Part shown: piece by piece, positions 50,047-58,358 of the stretch
Position numbering within the stretch: the first letter of the stretch is position 1
Layout: each line of letters opens with the position of its first letter
Assembly: GCA_020636255.1 (NCBI GenBank)
Contig: JACJYE010000011.1
Coordinates: 124,001 to 188,000 of the forward strand
Direction of reading: 5' to 3'
Origin: Lewinellaceae bacterium
GTDB lineage: Bacteria; Bacteroidota; Bacteroidia; Chitinophagales; Saprospiraceae
Length of the DNA stretch: 64,000 nucleotides
The notes under the pieces: model-generated
Database searches by the model: none
What the model was told of the DNA's origin: nothing
The model's input: only the letters and a program-made list of their open reading frames with translations
Position numbers and translations under genes: made by a program

Positions 50047-50862
50047 TTACTTCGGCACGGCCTTCCAGGTGAACTTCCAATCCCAGATTACGCAGCCGAA
50101 GACCGTCAGGTCAATAGTTTGGGTGGAGTTGATCTCCTGGGCACTGAAATCGCTGATCTTATAGACTTCCACCTGCACGTCGTTCGGGTCGAATACATTG
50201 ACGCTGGTGATGGTCAGTTCCGATTCATCGTTATTCAACGACCAGGTAGTTGGCGGCTTTAAGCCATCGAATTCGCAGGTGCCTCCGCCGGCGCCGGTCA
50301 GGGCGCCGTAGTCGATCGACATGGTGCCGTCTTCGTTGAAGATATAGACGTTATCCTTTTCGCAATCGTAGATCTGCTCTGTTTCCGGGTCGGACTCGAG
50401 GCATTTGCCGACCTTGGAATTCCATTGCCAGTTGAAATTGGTGATCAGGTACTTGACCGACAGCTCCGTGGTAATGATGTAGTCCGCATCTCCCGTTTGC
50501 CCTTTGTCGTCTTCCGCTTCGAAATTGAAGCGCACCGGCGTCTGCAGGCCTTCGTCCGTCAGTTCATAGTTGAGGGTAAAGGAGGAAGAAGTCACCTCCT
50601 GTGTGCCGTTCGTGCCGAAGCTGGCATCAATGTCGGTGCCCAGGTATTTGGTGATCCTCAGCGCTTTCAACCCACCCGGGGCAGTAACGGTGGCGGTCAC
50701 CGAAGCGGTTTCCCCAACTTTGCCCGTGAAAGCGGAAGCGGAGAGCGAGACCGTCGGTGCGGCTACTGCGTCATCGTCATCCTTGTTGCAACCGCTGTAA
50801 ACGAGCGAGCTCGCTACCAATGCGGTGGCAGCCAGGGATAGGATCAGATTTTTGTAATTCAT
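50047..50862 (-). CDS. Surface lipoprotein with Ig-like and lipocalin-like regions, function unknown
   Basis: A 271-residue lipoprotein: signal MNYKNLILSLAATALVASSL ends in lipobox YSGC followed by NKDDDD, the acidic export signal for surface lipoproteins. Residues about 35-130 look like one Ig-type beta domain (VSLSASAFTGKVGETASVTA). The C-terminal part (NWQWNSKVGKCLES, IFNEDGTMSIDYGAL, TTWSLNNDESELTI) has the strand order of Bacteroidota lipocalin-like DUFs. No catalytic motif. In this locus it may bind glycan at the surface. Confidence 0.65.
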   Translation of the reverse strand: MNYKNLILSLAATALVASSLVYSGCNKDDDDAVAAPTVSLSASAFTGKVGETASVTATVTAPGGLKALRITKYLGTDIDASFGTNGTQEVTSSSFTLNYELTDEGLQTPVRFNFEAEDDKGQTGDADYIITTELSVKYLITNFNWQWNSKVGKCLESDPETEQIYDCEKDNVYIFNEDGTMSIDYGALTGAGGGTCEFDGLKPPTTWSLNNDESELTITSVNVFDPNDVQVEVYKISDFSAQEINSTQTIDLTVFGCVIWDWKFTWKAVPK

Positions 50863-50905
50863 AATGTCTCAAATTTGGTTAATAAATGGATATTCTGATT
50901 TACTG

Positions 50906-53900
50906 TTATTGCTTTGTTATGGTTTGGGCCTTAAAAACGAGCATCGGGCCGTCGTTGATGCCGGCCAGAGCGAGGTGCTCGCCTGACGCTAAGGTCAGCC
51001 ACGCGATGCTTTTTGCGTCGCCCGCGGCCCAGAAGCCGCTTTCCCGGGGTGGAACAGGGGAGAACGCTCCTTTTCCATCACCCGCCAGCAGCAGGCCGTT
51101 GAAGGCGTCGTAACGCCCGGTATTGACATCGGCGGCATAACAATTACCTACCACCAATGCATCGAGCTGGCCATCCCCGTTGATATCCTGGCAGATGATG
51201 CTGTTGATAGGGGCCATCTGTGCCGCTATGGGCAAGGGGTGCAGCACCAGCCGCCCGCTCCCGGCATTTTCGATATAACAGGAGTTGAAGTTGTTGCATG
51301 CCAGGGTATAGGCTTTTTCCATCTGCCCGGGGGGGAACAGGTTCCGGGCTGTGGCTTCGGCGTACAGGGCGTATCTGGGGTATTTTCGTTCCAGGCTGGT
51401 GACCTGTGCGAGCAGGGCGTCTCTGCTGGCCATTGGCGTTTCCACACCTTCTACGTAATAGGAAATGATGGCATCCAGGCTGCCGTTTTCGTCGAAGTCG
51501 CTGGCGTACACCCGCATGGGTTCTGCTTCGGAGATGCGCCATGGGGTATTCAGCCCCCGGTTGCCCGCTATAAAATCAGGGTCGCCATCATGGTCGAAGT
51601 CGCCCTGGGCCAGGCAGTTCCACCAGCCACGGCTGGCGGGCAGGGCTAGGCCTGCATCCTGTTCGAGGTTCCCTCCGGTATTGCGGAAGTAGGTGATGGG
51701 CATCCATTCGCCTACGATCAGCAGGCCTGGCAGGCTGCCGTCGCCCAGTCCCGTCCATATTGCTGCCGTAACCATTCCTACGCGTTCCAGCCCCGGCGCC
51801 AGGCTGGCCGTCACATCCCTGAATACGCCGCCTTCATTGCGCAGCAGGTACGAGCGTGGCGGCATCGGATAGCGGCCGGGTTCCAGCCGCCCGCCAACGA
51901 ACAGGTCGGCGTCGCCGTCGCCATCAAAATCGGCTGCCGCTACGCAGAAACCGCTGGTGTTCATCTGCGGCAGGGCGTCAGGGGCCAGGTGCAGGCCTCC
52001 TTTCCCGTCGCCGAGATAAAGGCGGTCCTGATAAGCGGGGCTGTTTAACGGGAATTCGCTGCCGCCGCTTACGACGTACAGGTCGTTGGCGCCATCACCA
52101 TTGGCGTCCAGGATTAAAACGCCTGTGTCCTCCGATTCGCTTCCTTCTTCCAGGCTTTGCGACAGGAAATGCCCGTCGGCCTGCTGGAAGAAGAGCATAC
52201 CGGCCTGCCCTTTGGCGCCGCCGATATAGAGATCTTCCAGCCCGTCATCGTTGAGCTGCCCTGCGGCCAGGCAGGGCCCCAGCCGGGAAAAAGGATGCGG
52301 CAGCAAAGGCTGGTATTGGAAGTCGTTGAAAGGCGATTCCCGGTGTTCGAAGGATAACCCCAGGGAGCTGTGCAGCTCGCTGAACAGCGGATGCTCCCCC
52401 GGAACGGAGGCAGGGGCCGCATCTTTCGCCTGCGCATACCTCAGCTTCAACCGCTGGCCTGCTGCGACGGCAACCAACTTTTGCGCCTTGCCGTCGGGCC
52501 AGGTGATGATCAGGCTGTCGGCGCCCTCTGCCTGGCCCAGGCCGAAGTGCAGAATGTATGAAACGGCCGACTGGAAGCCGCGGGATGGGTATTGTTCCAG
52601 AAACTGCACCTGCCCCTGCCGGTATAGCCGAAGTTGCGCGCCGATGCCTTCCGGGTTGCCTTCCGGCCCCTCCAGTTCTACACTAAGAAAGTGGTGGCCG
52701 GGCTGTTGGGCAGCTTTATTTTCCAGCAAAAAAGCAGGCTCGTTGATATTGTTTACCACCAGGTCGAGGTCGCCGTCGTTATCGAGGTCGCCGTAGGCAG
52801 CGCCGTTGGAGAAAGAGGCGGGCCAGCCGGCTTTTACAGCTTCGTAGGTGAGGTTGCCGGTATTCCGGAAAAGGCAGTTGGCCAGCTTTTCGCCAGGCAG
52901 CTGCCGGATCTGCTCCAGAAGGGCCCGGTTGGCCTTTTCCGGCGACTGGAACATTGCCAGGTTGGTGCTGTAGTCGATAAAATCCTTGTCGGTGATATCC
53001 CGCAGATAGCCGTTGGTGATAAAGAGGTCTTTCCAGCCGTCGTTGTCGTAGTCGGCAAACAGGCCGCTCCAGCTCCAGCCGGTCTGATGGACGCCGGCAA
53101 GCTGGCCGATCTCGCTGAAGCTTCCCTGGCCGTTGATGGGGGAGGGGCCATTGCTGAGCTGTAGCGTGTTGCGCACATACTGCGGTTCGTACCCCATCGA
53201 CATCATGAGGCTCCATTTATCGTAGGCCAGGCCCCCCGCCATCGTTTTCTTGCGCGTTCGTCCGGCAGGTTGCATGTCCAGCGTAAAAATGTCGGCCCGG
53301 CCGTCATTATTGAAATCTGCCATATCGCTGCCCATGGCATTGTAGCTCTGGTGGCGGAGGTAACTGCCGATCTCGTTGTGAAAGGCGCCGTCGGCCTGGT
53401 TGATGTAGAGCAGGTCGTTGTAGATAAAATCGTTGGAGATATACACGTCCGGCCAGCCATCCTGGTTGACGTCGCTGATGGCGATACCCAGGCCATAACC
53501 TTCCACCTGGATGCCGGCCTGTTCCGATACGTCTGTAAAATGCCCCTGGCCGTCGTTGCGGAACAGGTGGTCGGTGCTGGGGCCTTCACCCCGGGCCTTT
53601 ATGGGCAGTGGGGTGTTCAGCGCTTCCCGTTCGTTGGCGTGGTTGAGGACGTAGAGGTCGAGGTCGCCGTCGCGGTCGTAATCGAAAAAAGCGGCATGGG
53701 TGGAGTAGCTCGTATCGGCGATGCCGGCCTCAGCGGCGGCTTCCCGGAAGCGGGGCAGGCCATCGGGGCCGTTGCCCTGGTTGAGGAAGAGCAGGTTGGC
53801 GCGGCTATGCGCTTCGGGTTTGCCGGCGGCGCATACGTAGATATCGGTATACCCGTCGCCATTGGCATCGGCCAGGGCGGCGCCCGTGGCCCAGCAATGG

Positions 53901-54238
53901 GTACTCAGCTCTGCTGTTTCGGTGACATCCTCAAACCGCATGCCGCCTTTGTTGAGGTAGAGCCGGCACGAGCTTTCGTTGGCGGTGAAAAAGATATCGT
54001 CCAGGCCGTCGCCATTGAGGTCGGCGATGGCTACGCCGCCGCCGTTGTAATAGTAGATGTAATTCAGGATATTCAGCGAGTCTCCTTCCGACAGCCGGTT
54101 GATGAAGTCGATGCCCGTGCGGGCCGGCGGCAGCAATTGCAGCAAAGGCTGTTCCTGCTCCTGCGGGCTGCAAGTGCTCAGGGCCGCGCCGGCGAGGGCG
54201 CACAGCCAGAATCCGGCTCGTTGTTGTTTGCCAGGCAT
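50906..54238 (-). CDS. CRTAC1-type VCBS/FG-GAP propeller protein with ASPIC/UnbV domain
   Basis: 1110 residues from the ATG at 54238 (MPGKQQRAGFWLCALAGAAL, lipobox-like LSTC). An ATG at 54253 is possible but overlaps the upstream gene's stop. Numerous calcium-type Asp-box repeats such as DLNGDGLDDIFF, DANGDGYTDIYV, DYDRDGDLDLYV, DFNNDGRADIFT and DFDGDGDADLFVG build two seven-bladed FG-GAP propellers. Between them (near residue 560-650) an ASPIC/UnbV domain shows GIGAQLRLYRQGQVQFLEQY. Such proteins are common beside SusC/SusD in large glycan loci; the function is unproven. It follows the GH92 gene by 11 bp. Confidence 0.85.
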   Translation of the reverse strand: MPGKQQRAGFWLCALAGAALSTCSPQEQEQPLLQLLPPARTGIDFINRLSEGDSLNILNYIYYYNGGGVAIADLNGDGLDDIFFTANESSCRLYLNKGGMRFEDVTETAELSTHCWATGAALADANGDGYTDIYVCAAGKPEAHSRANLLFLNQGNGPDGLPRFREAAAEAGIADTSYSTHAAFFDYDRDGDLDLYVLNHANEREALNTPLPIKARGEGPSTDHLFRNDGQGHFTDVSEQAGIQVEGYGLGIAISDVNQDGWPDVYISNDFIYNDLLYINQADGAFHNEIGSYLRHQSYNAMGSDMADFNNDGRADIFTLDMQPAGRTRKKTMAGGLAYDKWSLMMSMGYEPQYVRNTLQLSNGPSPINGQGSFSEIGQLAGVHQTGWSWSGLFADYDNDGWKDLFITNGYLRDITDKDFIDYSTNLAMFQSPEKANRALLEQIRQLPGEKLANCLFRNTGNLTYEAVKAGWPASFSNGAAYGDLDNDGDLDLVVNNINEPAFLLENKAAQQPGHHFLSVELEGPEGNPEGIGAQLRLYRQGQVQFLEQYPSRGFQSAVSYILHFGLGQAEGADSLIITWPDGKAQKLVAVAAGQRLKLRYAQAKDAAPASVPGEHPLFSELHSSLGLSFEHRESPFNDFQYQPLLPHPFSRLGPCLAAGQLNDDGLEDLYIGGAKGQAGMLFFQQADGHFLSQSLEEGSESEDTGVLILDANGDGANDLYVVSGGSEFPLNSPAYQDRLYLGDGKGGLHLAPDALPQMNTSGFCVAAADFDGDGDADLFVGGRLEPGRYPMPPRSYLLRNEGGVFRDVTASLAPGLERVGMVTAAIWTGLGDGSLPGLLIVGEWMPITYFRNTGGNLEQDAGLALPASRGWWNCLAQGDFDHDGDPDFIAGNRGLNTPWRISEAEPMRVYASDFDENGSLDAIISYYVEGVETPMASRDALLAQVTSLERKYPRYALYAEATARNLFPPGQMEKAYTLACNNFNSCYIENAGSGRLVLHPLPIAAQMAPINSIICQDINGDGQLDALVVGNCYAADVNTGRYDAFNGLLLAGDGKGAFSPVPPRESGFWAAGDAKSIAWLTLASGEHLALAGINDGPMLVFKAQTITKQ

Positions 54239-54249
54239 CGCTAATGGCC

Positions 54250-56607
54250 TCATTTTTCGTTCGACATAGAAGGCGGGGCGTCTTCCGGGCGGCTGCCCCA
54301 CGATTTATTGGGCTCCGGCCCCATGATCAGCTCCAGGCTGCCCCCGTCGGCCAGCTCCCGGAAGTAAAACCAGGGTTTGTTGAGCGGCTTGCCGTCGAGT
54401 GTGGCGGATTGGATATACCGGTTTTCTTTTGAGTTGTTGATCGCTTTTATGGTAAACGTCCCGCCCTTGTAATAGCGGGGGTCGAGCCTGACCACGGCCT
54501 GGCTGAAGATGGGGCTGCCGATCTCGATGACGGGGTCCGTTTCGCACCCGCCTTTCATCTCGAACAGGCCCAATGCGCTCATGACGTACCAGGCGCCCAT
54601 CTGGCCCTGGTCTTCGTCGCCAGGCCAGGCGTCGTCCACTTTGGCCCCATAATAGATGTCCATGATCTCTCTGGCCCAGTACTGCGTCCGCCAGGGCTGG
54701 CCCGAGTAGTTGAACAGGTATGCGGCCTGCATGTTGGGCTGGTTGCCGTGGTTGATGGGCAACACGCCCATGGCCAGGAGGTTGTTCTCGTCGGTCCATT
54801 CCGAGTTGAAGCGCCATTCCCTCGACTTGACGAAGCCTGCCTGCAGGCGCTCGTTGAACTCATCTCTGCCCATAAGGCCGATCAGGCCGCTCAGGTCGTG
54901 TGGCACAAACCAGGAGTATTGCCAGGCGTTGCCCTCCATCCAGCCCTGCCCCAGGAAGGTGGAGCAGCAGTATGGGTCGAACCCTTCTACGAAAGTGCCG
55001 TCCTTCCTGCGCAGGTTCATATATCCGACGGAAGGGTCCCAAAGGTTCAGGTAGTTGTGGGCGCGGTGGCGGAAGTAGAGCTGGTCTTCGGTTTTGCCCA
55101 GGGCCCTGGCCATTTCGCTTACCGCCCAGTCGTCGAAAGCATATTCGAGGGTGTTGGACACGGGCCCGGTTTCATAAGGCACATAACCGTATTTGAGGTA
55201 GTCTTCCAGAAAGCGATTGCCGGCCACGCCACTGCACATGTGTTTTACGGGCAGGGTGCTTTGTACGTGCCGGATAGCCTCGTACGCTGTGCGGACGTCG
55301 TAATTCCGGATGCCTTTCTGGTAGGCTGCGACGATCAGCTCGATCTCGTGCGAAGCTTCCATAATGCCGGAATATTCGATGCCCGGAGGGCCCTTGGGCA
55401 GCCAACCCCCCGTTTCGTAGTATTCCAGCAGTGCGCGCACCCATTGGTTAGCGATGTCGGGGGTGGCCAGCGTCCACAGTTGGTTCAGGTTCCAGAAGGT
55501 ATTCCAGAATGCATCGCCGCCCAGCATGGGAGAATCGGGGTCTTCGAGTTTGCGTGGCATTTCGCAGACGTCGAGGTAGGCGCCGTTGACGTCGCTCCAG
55601 ATGTTGCGCCCGGCGTAAGACCGGTACATGTTGGTGTAAAACTTTTTCTTGTCGGCCTCGTCGCCGCCTTCGACCTCGATAGCGCTCAGCAGCTCGTTCC
55701 AGGTGTCGCGGGCATGCTTGCGCACGGCGTCAAAATCCCAGCCGAAAGGTTTGGCCAGTTCAGTATCGAGGTTGAGGCGCGCCTGTTCGATGCTCACGAG
55801 GGAGATGCCGGTTTGGATGAGCAGCGGCTGGCCGTCCTGGGTGTTGAAATGTACGAAAGCACCGATGTCGGTATGATCCCAGCCCGAAAAGATGCGGTTT
55901 GTCTGCCGGATCACGCCATCACGGGTCCAGCCGTTAAAATCGAGGAAAGGCTTGTTGAACCGGATCACGAAATGCACGGTATAGTCGTTCCAGCCTGCGC
56001 CGCGCAGGCTTTGCGACATGGCGTATCCCTCGATCTCAGTATCGCTGGCCCTGGTGATCTCCGACAGGAAAAGCTCGTTGCCGTACTCCGATTCGATGTC
56101 CAGGTCGATCAGTACGCGGGCGGAATCGGATCGGGGGAAAGTATACCGTTGAAAACCCGACCGGGTTGTCGTGGTGAGTTCGGCTTTCGTCTGGCTGTCG
56201 TCCAGAAAAACAGTGTAATACCCCGGCTCAGCTTTTTCCGTCTCGTGGCGAAACCGCGAGCGGTACCCGCTGTCGGGGTCTTTTTCCGTGCCGGGCTGCG
56301 TCTGCAGCTCGCCGATCTGCGGCGCCAGCAGCAGGCCCGCCATGGTCCATTCGTGGATGTGGCTGAACCCGGTGATGTTGTCCAGTTCGTATTCGTAACC
56401 GGCCTTCCAGCCGTTGCGTTCGTTGTCGGGGCTCAGTTTGACCATGCCGAACGGCATACTGGGCCCGGGGAACATCATCCAGCGCGAATCGTGGTTACCC
56501 ATCATAGGGTCGACATAATCCACGGGTTGTTTCCGGGCGTTTTTTTGTGCAAAAACGGCCAGGGTGGCACAGCCCGATAATAGAAGTACAAACAATACTT
56601 TTTTCAT
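54250..56607 (-). CDS. Glycoside hydrolase family 92 alpha-mannosidase
   Basis: 785 residues from the ATG at 56607 (signal peptide MKKVLFVLLLSGCATLAVFAQ). GH92 enzymes are calcium-dependent exo-alpha-mannosidases. Features seen are VDPMMGNHDSRWMMFPGPSM with the substrate loop MPFGMVKLSPD, NITGFSHIHEWTM, AFWNTFWNLNQLWTLATP, EGNAWQYSWFVPHD, and GDEDQGQMGAWYVMSALGLF carrying the catalytic Asp/Glu region. The N-terminal beta-sandwich and C-terminal barrel have the usual lengths. Probably periplasmic, releasing mannose for the adjacent transporter and isomerase. The spacer upstream (56608-56666) holds a repeat terminus. Confidence 0.92.
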   Translation of the reverse strand: MKKVLFVLLLSGCATLAVFAQKNARKQPVDYVDPMMGNHDSRWMMFPGPSMPFGMVKLSPDNERNGWKAGYEYELDNITGFSHIHEWTMAGLLLAPQIGELQTQPGTEKDPDSGYRSRFRHETEKAEPGYYTVFLDDSQTKAELTTTTRSGFQRYTFPRSDSARVLIDLDIESEYGNELFLSEITRASDTEIEGYAMSQSLRGAGWNDYTVHFVIRFNKPFLDFNGWTRDGVIRQTNRIFSGWDHTDIGAFVHFNTQDGQPLLIQTGISLVSIEQARLNLDTELAKPFGWDFDAVRKHARDTWNELLSAIEVEGGDEADKKKFYTNMYRSYAGRNIWSDVNGAYLDVCEMPRKLEDPDSPMLGGDAFWNTFWNLNQLWTLATPDIANQWVRALLEYYETGGWLPKGPPGIEYSGIMEASHEIELIVAAYQKGIRNYDVRTAYEAIRHVQSTLPVKHMCSGVAGNRFLEDYLKYGYVPYETGPVSNTLEYAFDDWAVSEMARALGKTEDQLYFRHRAHNYLNLWDPSVGYMNLRRKDGTFVEGFDPYCCSTFLGQGWMEGNAWQYSWFVPHDLSGLIGLMGRDEFNERLQAGFVKSREWRFNSEWTDENNLLAMGVLPINHGNQPNMQAAYLFNYSGQPWRTQYWAREIMDIYYGAKVDDAWPGDEDQGQMGAWYVMSALGLFEMKGGCETDPVIEIGSPIFSQAVVRLDPRYYKGGTFTIKAINNSKENRYIQSATLDGKPLNKPWFYFRELADGGSLELIMGPEPNKSWGSRPEDAPPSMSNEK

Positions 56608-56641
56608 AATACCTGAATTCTGGGCCCGTAGGCCCGCCTCT

Positions 56642-56654
56642 AAACAAGCTCTAA
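56642..56654. repeat. Solo AAACAAGCTCTAA terminus
   Basis: Matches the right end of the palindromic element at 36411-36580 and the motif at 18487-18500. It lies in the 59-bp spacer between the sugar-transporter and GH92 genes. Confidence 0.5.
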
Positions 56655-56666
56655 TCCCACAGCAGC

Positions 56667-58034
56667 TCAATGCCAGCTGCGCTCTATTTCTTCCAATGTC
56701 TTCTCTTTTGTTTCCGGGATCATCCGCCAGACGAAGCCGAAGGCCAGCACGGATACGACGAAGAATATCCAGAACGTATAGGCCTGGCCGATGGCTTCTA
56801 CCATAATGGGGAATAATTGCGTCACGAAATACACGGCCACCCATACGGCCAGCGTACCTACCGACATGGCCAGCCCCCGCAGCTTGATGGGGAATATTTC
56901 CGACAGGATCACCCAGGGCACGGGCCCGAAGGAAGCCGCGAAGCAGGCCACATACGACAGGATGAAGACCAGTGGGAAGTAACCGCCCCAGCCGAAATGG
57001 AAAGCGGCGCCCACCATGAACAGGCTGACCCCCATGCCTGCGCCGCCCACCAGCAGCAGGGCTTTCCGCCCTACCCGGTCGACCAGCCAGATGGCCACGA
57101 AGGTGAACAACACATTGATCACCCCGACGATCACGGTTTGCGCGAAAGCGGAATTTTGCCCTACCCCCACCGCTTTGAAGATCTCAGGCGCATAGTACAT
57201 GATGGCGTTGATCCCCTGAAACTGCGTGAACAGGGCCAAAAGGATGCCGATGATAATGGATTTGCGGAAGCGGCCGCTGAACAGCTCCCGCAAGGTGCCG
57301 GATTCTTCGAGCAGCGTAGCCTTGATCTCCAGGAGTATCTCCCGGGCCTTCTCGGCGCCATTGATGCGTGCCAGCACCTTTACCGCAGCTTCGTCCTGCT
57401 TTTCCTTGGCCAGCCAGCGTGGGCTTTCCGGTACGAAGAACATGGCGAAAAAGAACAGCACGGCGGGAATGGTCTCGGAGCCCAGCATGTAGCGCCACCC
57501 GTATTCCACGTTCCAGGCTTCGTCGCCCTGGTTCTGTACCAGCATATTGATGAAAAAGATGAGCAGGATGCCCAGAACGATGGCCAGCTGGTACAGGGAC
57601 ACCAGTTGGCCCCTGATTTTTGCCGGCGCCAGCTCGGTGATGTAGAGCGGCGACAACATGGAAGCCGCACCGACGCCCAGCCCCCCGATGAAGCGGGCGA
57701 CAGCAAACTGCGTCAGGTTGCTGGGGATGGCGGAACCTACGGCCGACAGGCCGAACAGCAATGCGGTCAGAATGAGTATCCGCTTCCGTCCGTAGCGGTC
57801 GCTCATATAACCGGCAAACATGGCGCCGAATATGCACCCAATGATCGCACTCGAGGCGGCCCAGCCTTTCATGGCCGCCGTCAGTTCGAACTTCGTTTGC
57901 AAAAAGCCGATGGCCCCGGCAATGACGGCCGTATCGTATCCGAACAGCAGGCCGCCCAGGGCGGCCACTGCCGTCAATAAATACACCACCCGCATATTCA
58001 CGGCAGGGCTCGATGTCTGATCTGTTGCTGACAT
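56667..58034 (-). CDS. Sugar porter-family MFS transporter
   Basis: A 455-residue, 12-helix inner-membrane symporter of the SP family (XylE/GalP/AraE type). Family signatures are GYDTAVIAGAIGFLQ in helix 1, GYMSDRYGRKRIL, RFIGGLGVGAASMLSPLYIT, PESPRWLAKEK after helix 6, QFQGINAIMYYAPEIFK, VDRVGRKALLLVGG and the C-terminal PETKEKTLEEIERSW. Substrate is probably a hexose; mannose fits the neighbouring GH92 and mannose-6-phosphate isomerase. The ATG is at 58034. Confidence 0.92.
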   Translation of the reverse strand: MSATDQTSSPAVNMRVVYLLTAVAALGGLLFGYDTAVIAGAIGFLQTKFELTAAMKGWAASSAIIGCIFGAMFAGYMSDRYGRKRILILTALLFGLSAVGSAIPSNLTQFAVARFIGGLGVGAASMLSPLYITELAPAKIRGQLVSLYQLAIVLGILLIFFINMLVQNQGDEAWNVEYGWRYMLGSETIPAVLFFFAMFFVPESPRWLAKEKQDEAAVKVLARINGAEKAREILLEIKATLLEESGTLRELFSGRFRKSIIIGILLALFTQFQGINAIMYYAPEIFKAVGVGQNSAFAQTVIVGVINVLFTFVAIWLVDRVGRKALLLVGGAGMGVSLFMVGAAFHFGWGGYFPLVFILSYVACFAASFGPVPWVILSEIFPIKLRGLAMSVGTLAVWVAVYFVTQLFPIMVEAIGQAYTFWIFFVVSVLAFGFVWRMIPETKEKTLEEIERSWH

Positions 58035-58054
58035 GTCCTATTGTGTTGTTTTTT

Positions 58055-58203
58055 TAACTATTCAGCATGCGGCCTAAAATGCTCCTGAAGCAAAATTTAG
58101 TAGGATTTTTATTGTCTAACCCCTTCTCATTCCCCTTGAAAGGGGAAGGGCGGATTACAAAATTTTGCTTCAGGGCGTAAATCACCATGATGCTGAATGG
58201 TTA
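58055..58203. repeat. 149-bp inverted-repeat element with matched arms
   Basis: TAACYATTCAGCAT-type ends (58055-58068 and 58190-58203) and an inner perfect pair CCTGAAGCAAAATTT (58084-58098 and 58160-58174) are symmetric about the same centre (58129). The interior has a small CCCCTT/AAGGGG hairpin (58132-58145) and no gene. It occupies the leader region of the sugar-transporter gene. Confidence 0.65.
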
Positions 58204-58243
58204 CTTGTTTTTTACTTATTTTTTGAGGTTTCTTTAGTAGTGT

Positions 58244-58351
58244 TCAAAAAATAAGTTCTCCATTGGAGATTATGCGATGTGGCTTGTCTTCCAGCTTTTC
58301 TAAAGCTACCAGCCTGCGCCACATCGCATAATCGTCGAACTTATTTTTTGA
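58244..58351. repeat. 108-bp structured repeat, copy B
   Basis: Same length and layout as copy A at 36587-36694. The terminal 15-bp inverted repeats (58244-58258 and 58337-58351) are identical to those of copy A. The inner 16-bp stem is perfect here (GATTATGCGATGTGGC with its complement), and the apical AGCTTT/AAAGCT hairpin is kept. It ends 7 bp before the isomerase stop codon, so it may serve as the transcript end. A solo half-arm with the same following sequence lies at 58214-58237, so a 23-bp direct repeat brackets the element. Confidence 0.85.
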
Positions 58352-58358
58352 GGTTTCT

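Noticed and set aside
54748..56580. A 610-codon open frame on the plus strand
   Set aside because: Antisense to the GH92 gene, which has strong family motifs along its length; GC-rich DNA leaves few stops in the mirror frame.
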